A stretch of 50,819 bases of DNA from Acidobacteriaceae bacterium (GCA_030041045.1 JASHOQ010000084.1:1-50819); one strand, 5' to 3'; counted from the first letter of the stretch, positions 36,108-45,468 are shown. Numbers and translations are program-made. Notes: a model not told the origin generated them from the letters alone.

Positions 36108-37564
36108 CTCGCTGCTTCGCCCGTTGTGGATGGAATTCCGTTGATCGCGGCGATCAGATACGAGTCGGCTTCCGGCTCTACCGTGCGCAAGTCGAGCAGC
36201 ACCTGTTCGTCCTGAATGCGGCCAATGATCGGCGGATCCAACCGCCGCAGCGCGGAAAGAAGTGCCGGGGCGTCAGTGCCGGGGCAACGCAACGAAGCAG
36301 CATAGCTGGGCAGTTTCGCATTCGGCGCGGTACCACCTCCGATCACGCTCTCGGTCGCAACCACTATCGCGGAAAACCTGCTATTGATTCCTTCCACAAC
36401 CCGCTCGCAACGTTGCTTGATTTGCTCAGGAGGCGTGTCAAGCATGCGCAGGATTGGAATCTGCTCCGTCTGGCGGGAGAAATATGCAGCCAGTGTCGCC
36501 TCCAACGCAGCGTAAACGAGCTTGTCGACGCGGAAGGTCCTGAAGAGCGGATTCTTTCGGATGCGTTCGACCAGATCCTTCTTACCAGCGAGGATGCCGC
36601 ATTGCGGGCCGCCGAGCAGCTTGTCTCCACTGACTGTGACCAGATCGCAGCCATGAGCGATGCAATGAGCAAGAGTGAATCCGCCCGCTGCGCCGGCGCT
36701 CGAGAAGAAAGAACCCAATTGGCCTGTGCCCTGGTCGATGAACACAGGCACGTTGGCGCGTTTGCCTAGAGCAACCAGCTCCGCCAGCCGGGGTGATTCA
36801 ACAAACCCTTCCATGCTGAAGTTGGACTGATGAACGCGGAGGATCAAGCCTGTGTTGAGCGTGAGCGCCTCCTCATAATCGGACAGTCGCGTGCGATTGG
36901 TGGTGCCGACTTCTGTGAGGATTGCTCCCGAGGCAGAAAGTATTTCTGGAATGCGAAAGCCGCCGCCGATTTCCACGAGTTCTCCCCGCGAAACCAGGAC
37001 TTCTTTTCCTTTAGCCAGAGAATGCAAAACGAGATAAGTGGCAGCGGCGCAGTTGTTTACCACGATTGCCCGATGTGCGCCTGCGAAGCCGGCCAGGTTC
37101 GCTGCTTCGCCCAAAACCGAAAGGAGCAGCGATTCGACATGGACATCGCGGCTGCCTCGCTCTCCGGTTTCCAAATCGAACTCCAGATTTGAGTAGCCAA
37201 GCGCAACTTCGACAAGATGATCGAGCGCCTGGCGGCTCAGAGGAGCGCGACCCAGGTTTGTATGGAGGATTACCCCTGTTGCGTTGATCACGCGCCGCAG
37301 GGAAAATTCGACAGGCATCTTCAGTCGCTCGGCAATCGCTTCGGGCAAAGTTTCAAGCCGATGCATCAAGGCCTCCTCCGCATAAGCCGCACCAGAGATC
37401 TCTTCGCGGAGTTGAGCCAAAATTCTCTGAACAGCCATCAGCACAGCATCCCGCGAGTACGAGCAGAGGAGAGACTCGACGCTTTCGCTTCGCAAGACAT
37501 CATTCACCGACGGAATCCTACGATACAAATCGTTCGCAGATGCTTGCGCGTCCATAGCTCTCAT
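36104..37564 (-). CDS. selA: SelA, L-seryl-tRNA(Sec) selenium transferase
   Basis: A 486-residue PLP enzyme that turns seryl-tRNA(Sec) into selenocysteinyl-tRNA(Sec) with selenophosphate. Seen: N-terminal tRNA-binding region (LYRRIPSVNDVL), RRVINATGVILHTNLGRAPL in part, the glycine-rich YSNLEFDLETGERGSR in part, DQGTGQLGSF, and the PLP-lysine motif VSGDKLLGGPQCG. The frame opens at a GTG at 37606, but ATG 37564 has GGAG six bases upstream and starts the conserved region, so I prefer it. It follows selD by 45 bases and overlaps selB. Confidence 0.95.
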   Translation of the reverse strand: MRAMDAQASANDLYRRIPSVNDVLRSESVESLLCSYSRDAVLMAVQRILAQLREEISGAAYAEEALMHRLETLPEAIAERLKMPVEFSLRRVINATGVILHTNLGRAPLSRQALDHLVEVALGYSNLEFDLETGERGSRDVHVESLLLSVLGEAANLAGFAGAHRAIVVNNCAAATYLVLHSLAKGKEVLVSRGELVEIGGGFRIPEILSASGAILTEVGTTNRTRLSDYEEALTLNTGLILRVHQSNFSMEGFVESPRLAELVALGKRANVPVFIDQGTGQLGSFFSSAGAAGGFTLAHCIAHGCDLVTVSGDKLLGGPQCGILAGKKDLVERIRKNPLFRTFRVDKLVYAALEATLAAYFSRQTEQIPILRMLDTPPEQIKQRCERVVEGINSRFSAIVVATESVIGGGTAPNAKLPSYAASLRCPGTDAPALLSALRRLDPPIIGRIQDEQVLLDLRTVEPEADSYLIAAINGIPSTTGEAAS

Positions 37565-37609
37565 CCCCAGCTCCAATATCCGGAACTCGACCAGAATCGA
37601 GCTCACGAT

Positions 37610-38641
37610 TTAATGCAAGACGATTCCAGGCTTGCCTTCAACCACGCGCCCGATACGCGCTGCAGGAACGGCGGCGCCGGCCAAAGCTCCAACCAGCGAA
37701 CCTGCGCTCACAGGCGCGACGCTGATCAGCAGGCCACCCGAAGTTTGTGGATCGTACATCAGCGTCCGCAGATTGTCCTCAATTCTGCTTGAAGGCGCGT
37801 CAGAGACAACACACTCAGCATATTGCCGGTTTGCCATCAGACCACCAGGCACGGCGCCAAGGGCGATCGCCTCGAGTGCACCCGAAATTCGAGGCACCGC
37901 ACCCGTCTCAATCTCCAGTACCACCTTGCTAGCCATCGCCATCTCCCGTCCATGTCCCATCAAGCCGAACCCTGTAACATCAGTCATGGCGTGTACGCCA
38001 TGATGTTCAGAGACGATTGCCGCCGCTTGCTGGTTGAGCGTCGTCATCGATTGCTCCGCATCAGCAACCCATGCATCCTGCGCTCTGCCCTGCTTAAGCG
38101 CGGTGGTGATGACGCCAGTGCCGATGGGTTTGGTCAGAATAAGTTCATCGCCTGTCTGTGCGGCGGAATTGGTATAGACGCGGCGTGGGTCGATAAGGCC
38201 GGTAACTGCGTAGCCGAATTTCATTTCCACGTCGCGCACACTGTGGCCGCCGACAACCGTGCAGCCTGCTTCAGTCAATTTGGAAAGTCCACCGCGCATC
38301 ACCTGACCGAGAATCTCCAGATCCCCATCTTGCGGGAAGCAGACGATGGCGAGCGCCGTCAGCGGCTTGCCCCCCATTGCATACACATCGCTCAAAGCAT
38401 TAGCGGCAGCAATTTGGCCAAAGGTGAATGGGTCATCGACCATGGGGGTAAAAAAATCGACCGTCTGCACCAGCGCTTTGTCTTCTCCAATGCGGTACAC
38501 GCCCGCGTCGTCCGATTGATCGAACCCGACCAGAAGATTGGGGTCATTCTGCGTTGGCAGCGTATCCAGAACTGCCCTGAGCGAGCCGGGGGCCAGTTTG
38601 CTCGCGCATCCGCCGGCCTTCACCTGTTGTGTAAGTCGCAT
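37610..38641 (-). CDS. selD: SelD, selenide, water dikinase (selenophosphate synthetase)
   Basis: A 343-residue protein that makes selenophosphate from selenide and ATP. The N-terminal flexible loop has the catalytic pair in GGCASK: Cys12 (TGC, not Sec) and Lys15. Further blocks are TVDFFTPMVDDPFTFGQIAAANALSDVYAMGG in short parts (VDFFTPMVDDP, AANALSDVYAMGG), GGHSVRD, MTDVTGFGLMGH and YDPQTSGGLL. Many SelD enzymes are themselves selenoproteins with Sec at this site; this one is not. It is the first gene of the selD-selA-selB unit and is divergent from the tRNA-Sec gene. Confidence 0.97.
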   Translation of the reverse strand: MRLTQQVKAGGCASKLAPGSLRAVLDTLPTQNDPNLLVGFDQSDDAGVYRIGEDKALVQTVDFFTPMVDDPFTFGQIAAANALSDVYAMGGKPLTALAIVCFPQDGDLEILGQVMRGGLSKLTEAGCTVVGGHSVRDVEMKFGYAVTGLIDPRRVYTNSAAQTGDELILTKPIGTGVITTALKQGRAQDAWVADAEQSMTTLNQQAAAIVSEHHGVHAMTDVTGFGLMGHGREMAMASKVVLEIETGAVPRISGALEAIALGAVPGGLMANRQYAECVVSDAPSSRIEDNLRTLMYDPQTSGGLLISVAPVSAGSLVGALAGAAVPAARIGRVVEGKPGIVLH

Positions 38642-38689
38642 ACGGTTCGGAGAAAAATCAATGCCTCAGCCAGGAACGATAGTGTCCGT

Positions 38690-38695
38690 ATTATA
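38690..38695 (-). promoter_or_regulatory. -10 box of the selDAB promoter
   Basis: TATAAT on the reverse strand, about 50 bases before the selD ATG, in the 76-bp gap to the divergent tRNA-Sec gene. The overlapping TATTAT on the forward strand might serve the tRNA. No good -35 box for either was found. Confidence 0.45.
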
Positions 38696-38717
38696 GTTGC
38701 AGTGCTGAACGCCACAT

Positions 38718-38812
38718 GGAAGTGCCTGGGTTCCGGTGATCCTCCCGGTCTTCAAAACCGGCGGTCGTCCTTCACGGGCGACGGTGTGTTCGACTCACAC
38801 GCACTTCCGCCA
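38718..38812 (+). tRNA. selC: tRNA-Sec (anticodon TCA)
   Basis: A 95-nt selenocysteine tRNA gene. The acceptor is 8 bp (GGAAGTGC/GCACTTCC), with G73 and an encoded CCA. The T arm is GTGTG-TTCGACT-CACAC, giving the bacterial 8+5 arrangement of 13 stacked pairs. The anticodon loop CTTCAAA has TCA at 38752-38754, closed by CCGGT/ACCGG. A long variable arm (7-bp stem GTCGTCC/GGGCGAC, 38764-38782) is present. Each feature separates tRNA-Sec from an ordinary UCA suppressor or tRNA-Ser. It lies 76 bases from selD on the opposite strand. Confidence 0.97.
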
Positions 38813-39081
38813 GCTCACTCCTGACGCCCGCAGAGCCGCAATTCAGATTGCGATCGCTGAATATGTCCCCCCAAAGATTGAGAAAAATCCCCACCTGGCG
38901 ACAGTTGTGAGCACAAAGGCGATTCACGATAATTCGACTCAACGTCCTTGCCCGGAGGCGAAGGTCATTTTTTCCCCGCGAGTTCCCGCGGACAGTCAAC
39001 CAGGATTGTGTCTGTACAAGGTCAGCCGGATGCGGCTTTGATTGACGTGTGCCGGCAGGGACGGCTTTCTCGAGGTGCGTT

Positions 39082-40170
39082 ATGAATCGGCGAACCTTCT
39101 TGCGCGCCAATGGTGCGCTCTGTGCAGGTTTCGCAATCGCTAAAGTGGCGCCTGCCCTTGCCGAGAATTTGACAGCGCGTGAATGGCGAACGTTTGAAGT
39201 GGTTACAAACGTCGAACTGCTCAAGCCGAGTGGCGTTTGCCACATTTGGCTTCCGACGGCGCTGGTGCGTGACACGACCTATCAAAGAACGATCGTTAAC
39301 CGCTTCGCCGCCGATGGCGGAACCGCCAGGCTGAGCAGGGACAAGCAAAACGCTCTTGGCATCGTGTCCGCGACGTACGCGGCCAACTTGAAGCCGAGAC
39401 TGACACTGACCAGCCGCGTCTCGCTGAGAAACTATACCGTCGACTTGTCTTCTCGAGAGACTCCCCCGCCTGTTTCGAGTGCGGAGCTGGACTACTTTCT
39501 GCGGCCCAGCCAATACGTGCCCACAGACGGCATCGTGAAGGAAACGGCGATGAAAGCCACGGCCGGTGCGACCACGGACACGGAGAAGGCGCGTGCCATT
39601 TATGAGTGGGTTGTGGAGAATACTTTCCGCGATCCTAAGATTCGTGGCTGTGGGCGTGGCGACATTCGGTTCATGCTGGAGTCCGGCGATATGGGAGGGA
39701 AATGTGCGGACTTGAATGCCCTGTACGTCGGTTTGGCGCGTTCGGTGGGCTTGCCGGCGCGGCATGTTTATGGGTTGCGGATCGCAAAATCGGAGCGAGG
39801 TTACAGGAGCCTGGGACTGGCCACAAATACGGCGACGAAGGGGCAGCACTGTCGCGCTGAAGTCTACCTCCGCGATCATGGGTGGGTGCCGGTGGACCCG
39901 GCGGACGTGAGGAAGGTAGCATTGGAGGAGCCTCCCGGAAATCTTCCGCTGAATTCAGAAATCGTCTCGCGGGCCCGCGCTTCTTTGTTTGGGTCGTGGG
40001 AAATGAACTGGATGGCATACAACTATGCTCACGACGTGGAGCTACCCGGGTCTCAAGGCAACCCGCTGGTGTACTTCATGTATCCGCAGGCAGAGACAGC
40101 GGAAGGACGAGTCGATGCGTTCGATCCGGACAACTTTAGATATGAAATTATGGTGACGGAAATGGGCTAG
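39082..40170 (+). CDS. Exported transglutaminase-like protein
   Basis: A 362-residue protein with a Tat-type signal (MNRRTFLRANGALCAGFAIA). The transglutaminase-like core has the catalytic triad Cys208 (GGKCADLNALYVGLAR), His256 (GQHCRAEVYL) and Asp272 (WVPVDPAD). The ~170 N-terminal residues form the usual beta-rich preceding domain (FEVVTNVELLKPSGVCHIWLP in part). Such bacterial proteins are mostly proteases or amidases on proteins or peptides rather than cross-linkers. The ATG at 39082 with GAGG 6 bases upstream is used instead of earlier in-frame codons because it starts the twin-arginine signal. It shares no operon with the sel genes. Confidence 0.88.
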   Translation: MNRRTFLRANGALCAGFAIAKVAPALAENLTAREWRTFEVVTNVELLKPSGVCHIWLPTALVRDTTYQRTIVNRFAADGGTARLSRDKQNALGIVSATYAANLKPRLTLTSRVSLRNYTVDLSSRETPPPVSSAELDYFLRPSQYVPTDGIVKETAMKATAGATTDTEKARAIYEWVVENTFRDPKIRGCGRGDIRFMLESGDMGGKCADLNALYVGLARSVGLPARHVYGLRIAKSERGYRSLGLATNTATKGQHCRAEVYLRDHGWVPVDPADVRKVALEEPPGNLPLNSEIVSRARASLFGSWEMNWMAYNYAHDVELPGSQGNPLVYFMYPQAETAEGRVDAFDPDNFRYEIMVTEMG

Positions 40171-40604
40171 TGGGTTTGGAGCTCCGTGGCTAATGCTTGA
40201 TCCAACCGGATCTGCCTGTGAGCGACCAGCGCAAAGACCTATACCCCGGCTTGCCGGTCTGGTCGGCACTGCCTGCGGCAGGGAAGGCTACTTCATCGCG
40301 CAGTCCGCAAGTGACCAAAAGGCCATTTCCAAATCTAGCGGTGATTCGTCCAGAACGCGATTTCTCTTTCGAAGAGTGTTATGGCAATCATCCACCAACG
40401 GATGGGCGATGGAATGTGCTCTCTGCCGCACGCGCCCAGCTAGCAAACAAATCAATCATGGTGCGAATCCCTGAGAACGGGGATCCTACAGGCCGAACTC
40501 TCAGATAAACTCAAATCTAGGGCTCGCACTTTCTCTGGCAGGGCCCCGGGAAGCGTCCCGAGCCCAAAATCAGATTCACGACGCGCCGATGCGAGGCATT
40601 CCCG
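40171..40604. other. Intergenic, no confident gene
   Basis: One frame, 40197-40508 on the forward strand, could encode 103 residues (starts MIQPDLPVSDQRKDLYPG), but I recognise nothing in it and see no ribosome site. The last part leads into the second kinase gene. Confidence 0.35.
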
Positions 40605-43502
40605 ATGAAAAACCGGGATGACGCGGCAGAGCGACTTTTCGGAGAAGCACTGGACCTGCGCCCGGAAGAGCGGCAGGCTTTCCTTGATCGCGAATGCGAT
40701 GGCCGTGCGCAACTACGCGAACGGGTGCAGGCGCTCCTCGAGGAAAATGATCGCCTGCAAGGCTTCCTGTCCAGTTCTCCCGTGAGCGCGCCGGAAAGAT
40801 TCACTCCGCAAACGCGTCTGGCGCCGGGCACTCATCTGGGCCACTACACCATCGCGGAGTTGCTGGGCCACGGCGGCATGGGAGTGGTATACAAGGCCGA
40901 GGACACTAGACTTGGCCGCCTGGTCGCGCTGAAATTTCTGCCTGAGCACATGGCAGCGGATTCTGTGGCGTTACAGCGCTTTCGCCGCGAGGCCCGATCG
41001 GCTTCCTCGCTGAACCATCCTAATATTTGCACGATCTACGACATCGACGTGTACGAGGGCCGGGAATTCATCGTAATGGAATATCTCGATGGGCAGACGC
41101 TCGCCGGGTATATGGCGGGGCGGCGGGCGGTGGACACTCAGCTCGTGGCGAAATTGGGAATGCCCATTGCCGAGGCGCTCGGCGCGGCACACTCCAAGGG
41201 AGTCATTCATCGCGACATCAAGCCGGGCAACATCTTCGTTACTCAATCTGGACTGGTGAAAGTCCTCGATTTCGGCGTGGCAAAGCTGGTGGCTAAGGCC
41301 CATCAATCCGAAGCTACCACGTTGACCGAAACAAACACGATCGCAGGCACCCTGCCTTATATGTCGCCGGAACAATTGCGTGGTGAGAATCTCGACACTC
41401 GGTCGGATATATACGCATTGGGGGTCGTGCTCTATGAGATTGCCACGGGACAGCGCCTGTATAGTTCATCGCTGCATGCGCAGCTGGTTGATGAAATTCT
41501 GAATCGTCCTGCTACTCCGCCCAGCAGCATCAACCAAAAGCTGTCGGCAAGAGTGAATGACATTATTCTCAAGTGTCTCGCCAAGGACCCGGAGGACCGA
41601 TACCAGACTGCGAAAGAAATCGCGGTTGACTTGCGCCGCTTGAACACGCAGTCGACAAGCGGGAGCGTCTCAGCCGACACAAACAGCGTACGTAGAGGAA
41701 GCAGGTTCTGGCCGAGGGTCTTGATTAGCAGCGCTGCGCTGATTCTGCTGGTGCTGGGCCTCTGGTGGTTGCTTTCTAACCGGACTCATTCGCCGAAGGA
41801 ATTAGTCCAGCGACAACTGACTGCTAATTCGCCAGATAACCCGGTGCTGGCCGCTGCCATTTCGCCGGATGGCAAATTCCTGGCATACAGCGACGCAAAT
41901 GGCTTTCACCTGCAGTTAGTCAGCACGGGCGAGACGAAGCAGCTGACTCTTCCTTCAGGGCTCGCAGTCGCCAGCGTCTTTTCAGGCGCTCCGGAGACCC
42001 TGGGTGCTCCCCTCTCGTGGTTTCCCGATGGAAGCAAGGTTCTTATCACTACTGCTACACAAGCCCGTGAGCCCCCCAGCCTTTGGGCCGTATCCATACT
42101 GGGCGGAGCAGCACGTAAGTTGCGGGATGGCGCCGCCGCAGCTTCTGTTTCCCCTGACGGTTCTCAGATCGCCTTTCTGGGCGATTACGATTCACGCTCG
42201 GCGAACGGGATTTGGGTGAGTACCGCGGATGGAAATGATCCGCGGCGTATCATGGCCGCACAATCAGGCGAAGCCTTTAACCAAGTGGCCTGGGCTCCGG
42301 ACGGGCAACGTCTCGCGTACTCGAAAAGACTCGCAGGTACCGGATTCTACGTGAACGCCATCGAGAGTGTGAGCCTAAAAGGCGGCCCTCCCAGCCGGAT
42401 TCTATCAAGCCCAAAATTGCAGGGGTTTTCTTGGTTGCCGGATGGACGTATCGTCTACTCCCTGCGGCAATCAGTGGAGCCTGGCTCTGACTCAAATCTT
42501 TGGGAAATGAGGACGGTCACTCAAACAGGCGAACCCACAGGCGACCCCCGGCAACTAACAAACTGGCCGGGATTCTCCTTCTCCGGGTTCACGGTCACGG
42601 CAGACGGAAAGCAGATGGAGTTTCTCAGGCTCACCACGAAGGCCCATGTGTATGTTGGAGAGTTGGATGCAAAGGAAACACATCTAACTAACATACGCCG
42701 CCTCACGTTCGACGAACATTGGGAGTGGCCTGAGCGGTGGACGCCGGATAGCCGGGCCGTAGTCTTTTCGTCAGAGCGCGATGGAAGCTGGGACATCTTC
42801 AAGCAGACGCTGGACAAAGACGACACCGCCGAATTGCTCCCTCTCGGACCTGGACCGAAGTGGTATTCGAGTTTCAGTCCTGACGGTCACTGGATTTTGT
42901 ACATGGCTCTTCCTGAAGCCCGATTTCCCGGTGGTTCGGTTCCAGTACGAATCATGCGGGTCCCTGTATCTGGTGGTACCCCGCAACTGGTTCTGACTGC
43001 ATTAGGTACAACGGACATCCGCTGCACACGTGCACCTGCCAACCTCTGTGTCTTTGACGAGCAACAGCAAGGTCATCTTGTGTTTACTTCTGTCGATCCC
43101 ATCAAGGGCCGAGGGCGTGCAGTTGCCACCATGGAGGGCGAGCCCTCCATATTAGTGCCTTGGGACCTTTCCCCGGATGGCTCGCAAATCGTCATGATGA
43201 GCGAAGGGCGCATTCGACTGTTATCCCTAAAGAGCGCGGTGACAACCGATTTAGCCTTAAGGGGATGGAACGGCCTTTGGTCAGTCGATTGGTCTGCCGA
43301 CGGAAACGCCCTGTTTGTTTCCAGCCAGACGCCCCTGGATACCACCCTGCTTCGCGTTGATCTTAGAGGAGATGCCAGTGCGCTATGGCATCAAAAATTC
43401 GATTTCCTGGGCACCAAGGGGATACAGTCTCCCGACCGTCGGCATTTGGCGGTGGCGGGCTACACAACCGACAGCAACGCCTGGATGATCGCGAACTTTT
43501 GA
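40605..43502 (+). CDS. Ser/Thr protein kinase with PD40 beta-propeller
   Basis: A 965-residue membrane kinase laid out like the one at 15656. A ~75-residue helical N-terminus is followed by a complete RD kinase domain: GHGGMG at ~88-93, Lys110 in VALKFL, HRDIKPGN at ~202, DFG at ~222, and LPYMSPEQLRG. A transmembrane helix lies near 372-390 (VLISSAALILLVLGLWWLL) and a TolB/PD40-like propeller fills the rest ('SPDG' blocks, e.g. ISPDGKFLAYS, FSPDGHWILYM). Here the kinase is not next to its sigma factor: an ECF sigma gene lies 0.7 kb downstream on the other strand. It is likely active. Confidence 0.93.
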   Translation: MKNRDDAAERLFGEALDLRPEERQAFLDRECDGRAQLRERVQALLEENDRLQGFLSSSPVSAPERFTPQTRLAPGTHLGHYTIAELLGHGGMGVVYKAEDTRLGRLVALKFLPEHMAADSVALQRFRREARSASSLNHPNICTIYDIDVYEGREFIVMEYLDGQTLAGYMAGRRAVDTQLVAKLGMPIAEALGAAHSKGVIHRDIKPGNIFVTQSGLVKVLDFGVAKLVAKAHQSEATTLTETNTIAGTLPYMSPEQLRGENLDTRSDIYALGVVLYEIATGQRLYSSSLHAQLVDEILNRPATPPSSINQKLSARVNDIILKCLAKDPEDRYQTAKEIAVDLRRLNTQSTSGSVSADTNSVRRGSRFWPRVLISSAALILLVLGLWWLLSNRTHSPKELVQRQLTANSPDNPVLAAAISPDGKFLAYSDANGFHLQLVSTGETKQLTLPSGLAVASVFSGAPETLGAPLSWFPDGSKVLITTATQAREPPSLWAVSILGGAARKLRDGAAAASVSPDGSQIAFLGDYDSRSANGIWVSTADGNDPRRIMAAQSGEAFNQVAWAPDGQRLAYSKRLAGTGFYVNAIESVSLKGGPPSRILSSPKLQGFSWLPDGRIVYSLRQSVEPGSDSNLWEMRTVTQTGEPTGDPRQLTNWPGFSFSGFTVTADGKQMEFLRLTTKAHVYVGELDAKETHLTNIRRLTFDEHWEWPERWTPDSRAVVFSSERDGSWDIFKQTLDKDDTAELLPLGPGPKWYSSFSPDGHWILYMALPEARFPGGSVPVRIMRVPVSGGTPQLVLTALGTTDIRCTRAPANLCVFDEQQQGHLVFTSVDPIKGRGRAVATMEGEPSILVPWDLSPDGSQIVMMSEGRIRLLSLKSAVTTDLALRGWNGLWSVDWSADGNALFVSSQTPLDTTLLRVDLRGDASALWHQKFDFLGTKGIQSPDRRHLAVAGYTTDSNAWMIANF

Positions 43503-43601
43503 GAGTAGCGGAGGTGGCAATGCGGGCAGGCTCGCCGAAGGGCGCTTCGGCAGATGGACCCTGGCAGGCGCTACTTAAGAAATAGGGACTCGTTGCGCGA
43601 A

Positions 43602-43634
43602 AGCGGGAGCGCACCCGGTAAGGCGGCTCCCGCT
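43602..43634. terminator. Hairpin between the kinase gene and the convergent secreted-protein gene
   Basis: A perfect 9-bp inverted repeat, AGCGGGAGC and GCTCCCGCT, with a 15-base loop, in the 190-bp gap between convergent genes. Only a short CGGCTTT follows, so termination is inferred from position. Confidence 0.5.
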
Positions 43635-43692
43635 CGGCTTTGCAAGGCTGGCTGAAGATTGGCTCTCCGGCACGCGGAGATTTGAGCTTGTC

Positions 43693-44121
43693 CTACTTCC
43701 CCAGTCCGGCCACCTGGACCGGCGCGGGAGCCATCCGGTTGGCTGCGTAATCGCGAGCCACGCTGCGTTCCTGCTTTGACTCGATCACCGTCACGATTAT
43801 GCCGTGGGCCGAGTATTTCGCCAGAAAGTATGTGTTCCCGTACTTGCGGAAAGTCAGGCTGCCTGGCGCACGCGGAGAATCCGCATCGCCGATTGACTCG
43901 ATCAGGGCGAGTTCAGTGTCGGACTTTGCCACATTGAACAAGGACACGTTGTCGCTGTTCAGCATGCTGATGGTATAGGTCCCGGCGGCGAAGTGGTGGC
44001 CTGCGCACTCGAACGCGAACGGCACATTGGCGCGGGCAGCCAGGGTTTGGGCGTGCACCTGTGAAAGCGACGCGATGGCAACGAGGGTGGAAAGGGCGAT
44101 GGTGCTGAGAATCGATTTCAT
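43693..44121 (-). CDS. Small exported protein of unknown function
   Basis: A 142-residue protein with a clear signal peptide (MKSILSTIALSTLVAIASLSQVHAQ), then a mostly beta-strand domain (NVPFAFECAGHHFAAGTYTISML in part, LTFRKYGNTYFLAKY). The pattern 'PF-F---G--F-AG-Y-I' is one I associate with short acidobacterial secreted proteins that have no assigned role. It is followed on the same strand by, and lies downstream of, the ECF sigma factor gene 90 bases away, so it may be part of that regulator's unit. Confidence 0.75.
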   Translation of the reverse strand: MKSILSTIALSTLVAIASLSQVHAQTLAARANVPFAFECAGHHFAAGTYTISMLNSDNVSLFNVAKSDTELALIESIGDADSPRAPGSLTFRKYGNTYFLAKYSAHGIIVTVIESKQERSVARDYAANRMAPAPVQVAGLGK

Positions 44122-44211
44122 GACGTCTCCTCCTTGGGGAATCGGTGTTGATCACCGCATTCACTTAGGAGTGCGCCGTGAAAAAGAAAAAGGGGCAACG
44201 CGCCCGCAAAA

Positions 44212-44823
44212 TTATTTTTGGGCCGCGTCTTCGTCCTCGGCATCGCCGGCCGGCGGCAGCCCTCCCGGGTTCAGCTCCCGGTAAAGAAACATGCGCGCCA
44301 GGGACCAGTCCCGCTTCACCGATCGCGGCGCCACTCCCAGCACGGCAGAGATCTGCTCCACCGAGAGACCGCCGAAGTAGCGCAATTCAACCACCTGCGC
44401 CTGCCGCGGGTTCTTTTCCTTCAGCCGCGAGAGAGCCGCGTCGAGAAACAGCACTTCGTCCAGCCGCTGCGGCGAAATGGCCAGGTTGTCTTCCATCTCC
44501 ACGCGCTGCACGCCGCCTGCGCGCCGCTCCGCGTTGTGCTGGCGCGCGTAATCCACCAGGACGCGGCGCATCACATGCGCGGCCACGCCGATAAAGTGTC
44601 CGCGATCGTCCCAATCGATCTCTTCGCCCGCAAGCCGCAGGTAGGCTTCGTGAATGAGGGCCGTAGGCTGCAACGTGTGATCCGGCCGCTCGCGGCGCAT
44701 ATAAGCCGCGGCAATGCGATGCAGTTCCTTGTAGACGAGAGGCAACAGGTGCTCGGCTGCCGTCTCATCTCCGGCATTCATGGCTTTGAGCAGCCGCGTA
44801 ACTTCTCCAGGGCTGGAATTCAT
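44212..44823 (-). CDS. ECF-type sigma factor (acidobacterial/planctomycete family)
   Basis: A 203-residue sigma factor closely related in plan to the one at 15080. Region 2: LVYKELHRIAAAYMRRE, LIHEAYLRLAG, FIGVAAHVMRRVLVDYAR. Region 4: VVELRYFGGLSVEQISAVL and VKRDWSLARMFLYREL. The C-terminal ~20 residues (GDAEDEDAAQK) are an acidic tail the other lacks. No anti-sigma or kinase gene is on the same strand beside it; the nearest kinase gene ends at 43502, convergent. Its downstream gene encodes a small exported protein. Confidence 0.92.
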   Translation of the reverse strand: MNSSPGEVTRLLKAMNAGDETAAEHLLPLVYKELHRIAAAYMRRERPDHTLQPTALIHEAYLRLAGEEIDWDDRGHFIGVAAHVMRRVLVDYARQHNAERRAGGVQRVEMEDNLAISPQRLDEVLFLDAALSRLKEKNPRQAQVVELRYFGGLSVEQISAVLGVAPRSVKRDWSLARMFLYRELNPGGLPPAGDAEDEDAAQK

Positions 44824-45261
44824 GGCGCCTTCCTCGACAGCATTTTAATGCGATGGCTCATGCCAGCCGGCAGCAGAAGACGCAGCTATCAAGAAGGTGC
44901 GCTATGGCTGATTCCCTCTTCCTGAAAGGATAAGAACTTGAAGCCCGGCATGCGCTGAAATTTGCGTGCGAGGATGAACTGTGAACTCACGCCAACAGGA
45001 CTTCGTATTTTCCCAGCGATTCCGGCCGGATGGTCGCCTATCCGTCAGAAACGGAAGAGTGACGACGGGGCAGGCGGTCATTCGCCCGAGGCCTCGCTAT
45101 GATCATAGCCTCCCACTTTTGTACCTTCGTAAGCTCCCCTCTCGCCTGTGGAGGAAACTGCCTATATCACCGAGTCTTCAATGGCTGGCTAACCGCCGGG
45201 AGGAATCGCGGCGCGGCTGTGAAGGCCGAATCACAGCAACAGGGAAGCGCGATTATGCGGC
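44824..45261. other. Gene-free stretch upstream of the ECF sigma gene
   Basis: Contains the promoter side of the sigma factor gene. Forward frames that cross it (44981-45385, 45099-45515) have arginine-rich, low-complexity translations and no ribosome site, so I do not call them. Confidence 0.45.
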
Positions 45262-45468
45262 TCAGGCTGCAATTGCGTTGTCGCCGCAATCTGGAGCGGA
45301 TGATTTCGAGGGCCACGGCACGGTGCCGGGGAAGATGTACCTCTCTGCGATCTTCCACGCCTTCTCGCGCTGGCGCGCCTTGTGACGGCCCACGCTCGTT
45401 TGAAAAGCGAGAACAACGACCGGGGAAACAATGTATAGGAACCAATAGAACTCGAAGCCCGTATGCAT
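45262..45468 (-). CDS. Possible small single-span membrane protein
   Basis: A 68-residue frame (MHTGFEFYWFLYIVSPVVVLAFQ then a basic soluble part, KAWKIAERYIFPGTVPW). The N-terminal ~20 residues form one hydrophobic helix and the following residues are amphipathic. GAGGCGAGGT stands 8 bases before the ATG, a good ribosome site. I do not recognise it, and it could be a remnant. The signals (start site, helix, charge balance) make it the best-supported frame of this stretch. Confidence 0.42.
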   Translation of the reverse strand: MHTGFEFYWFLYIVSPVVVLAFQTSVGRHKARQREKAWKIAERYIFPGTVPWPSKSSAPDCGDNAIAA

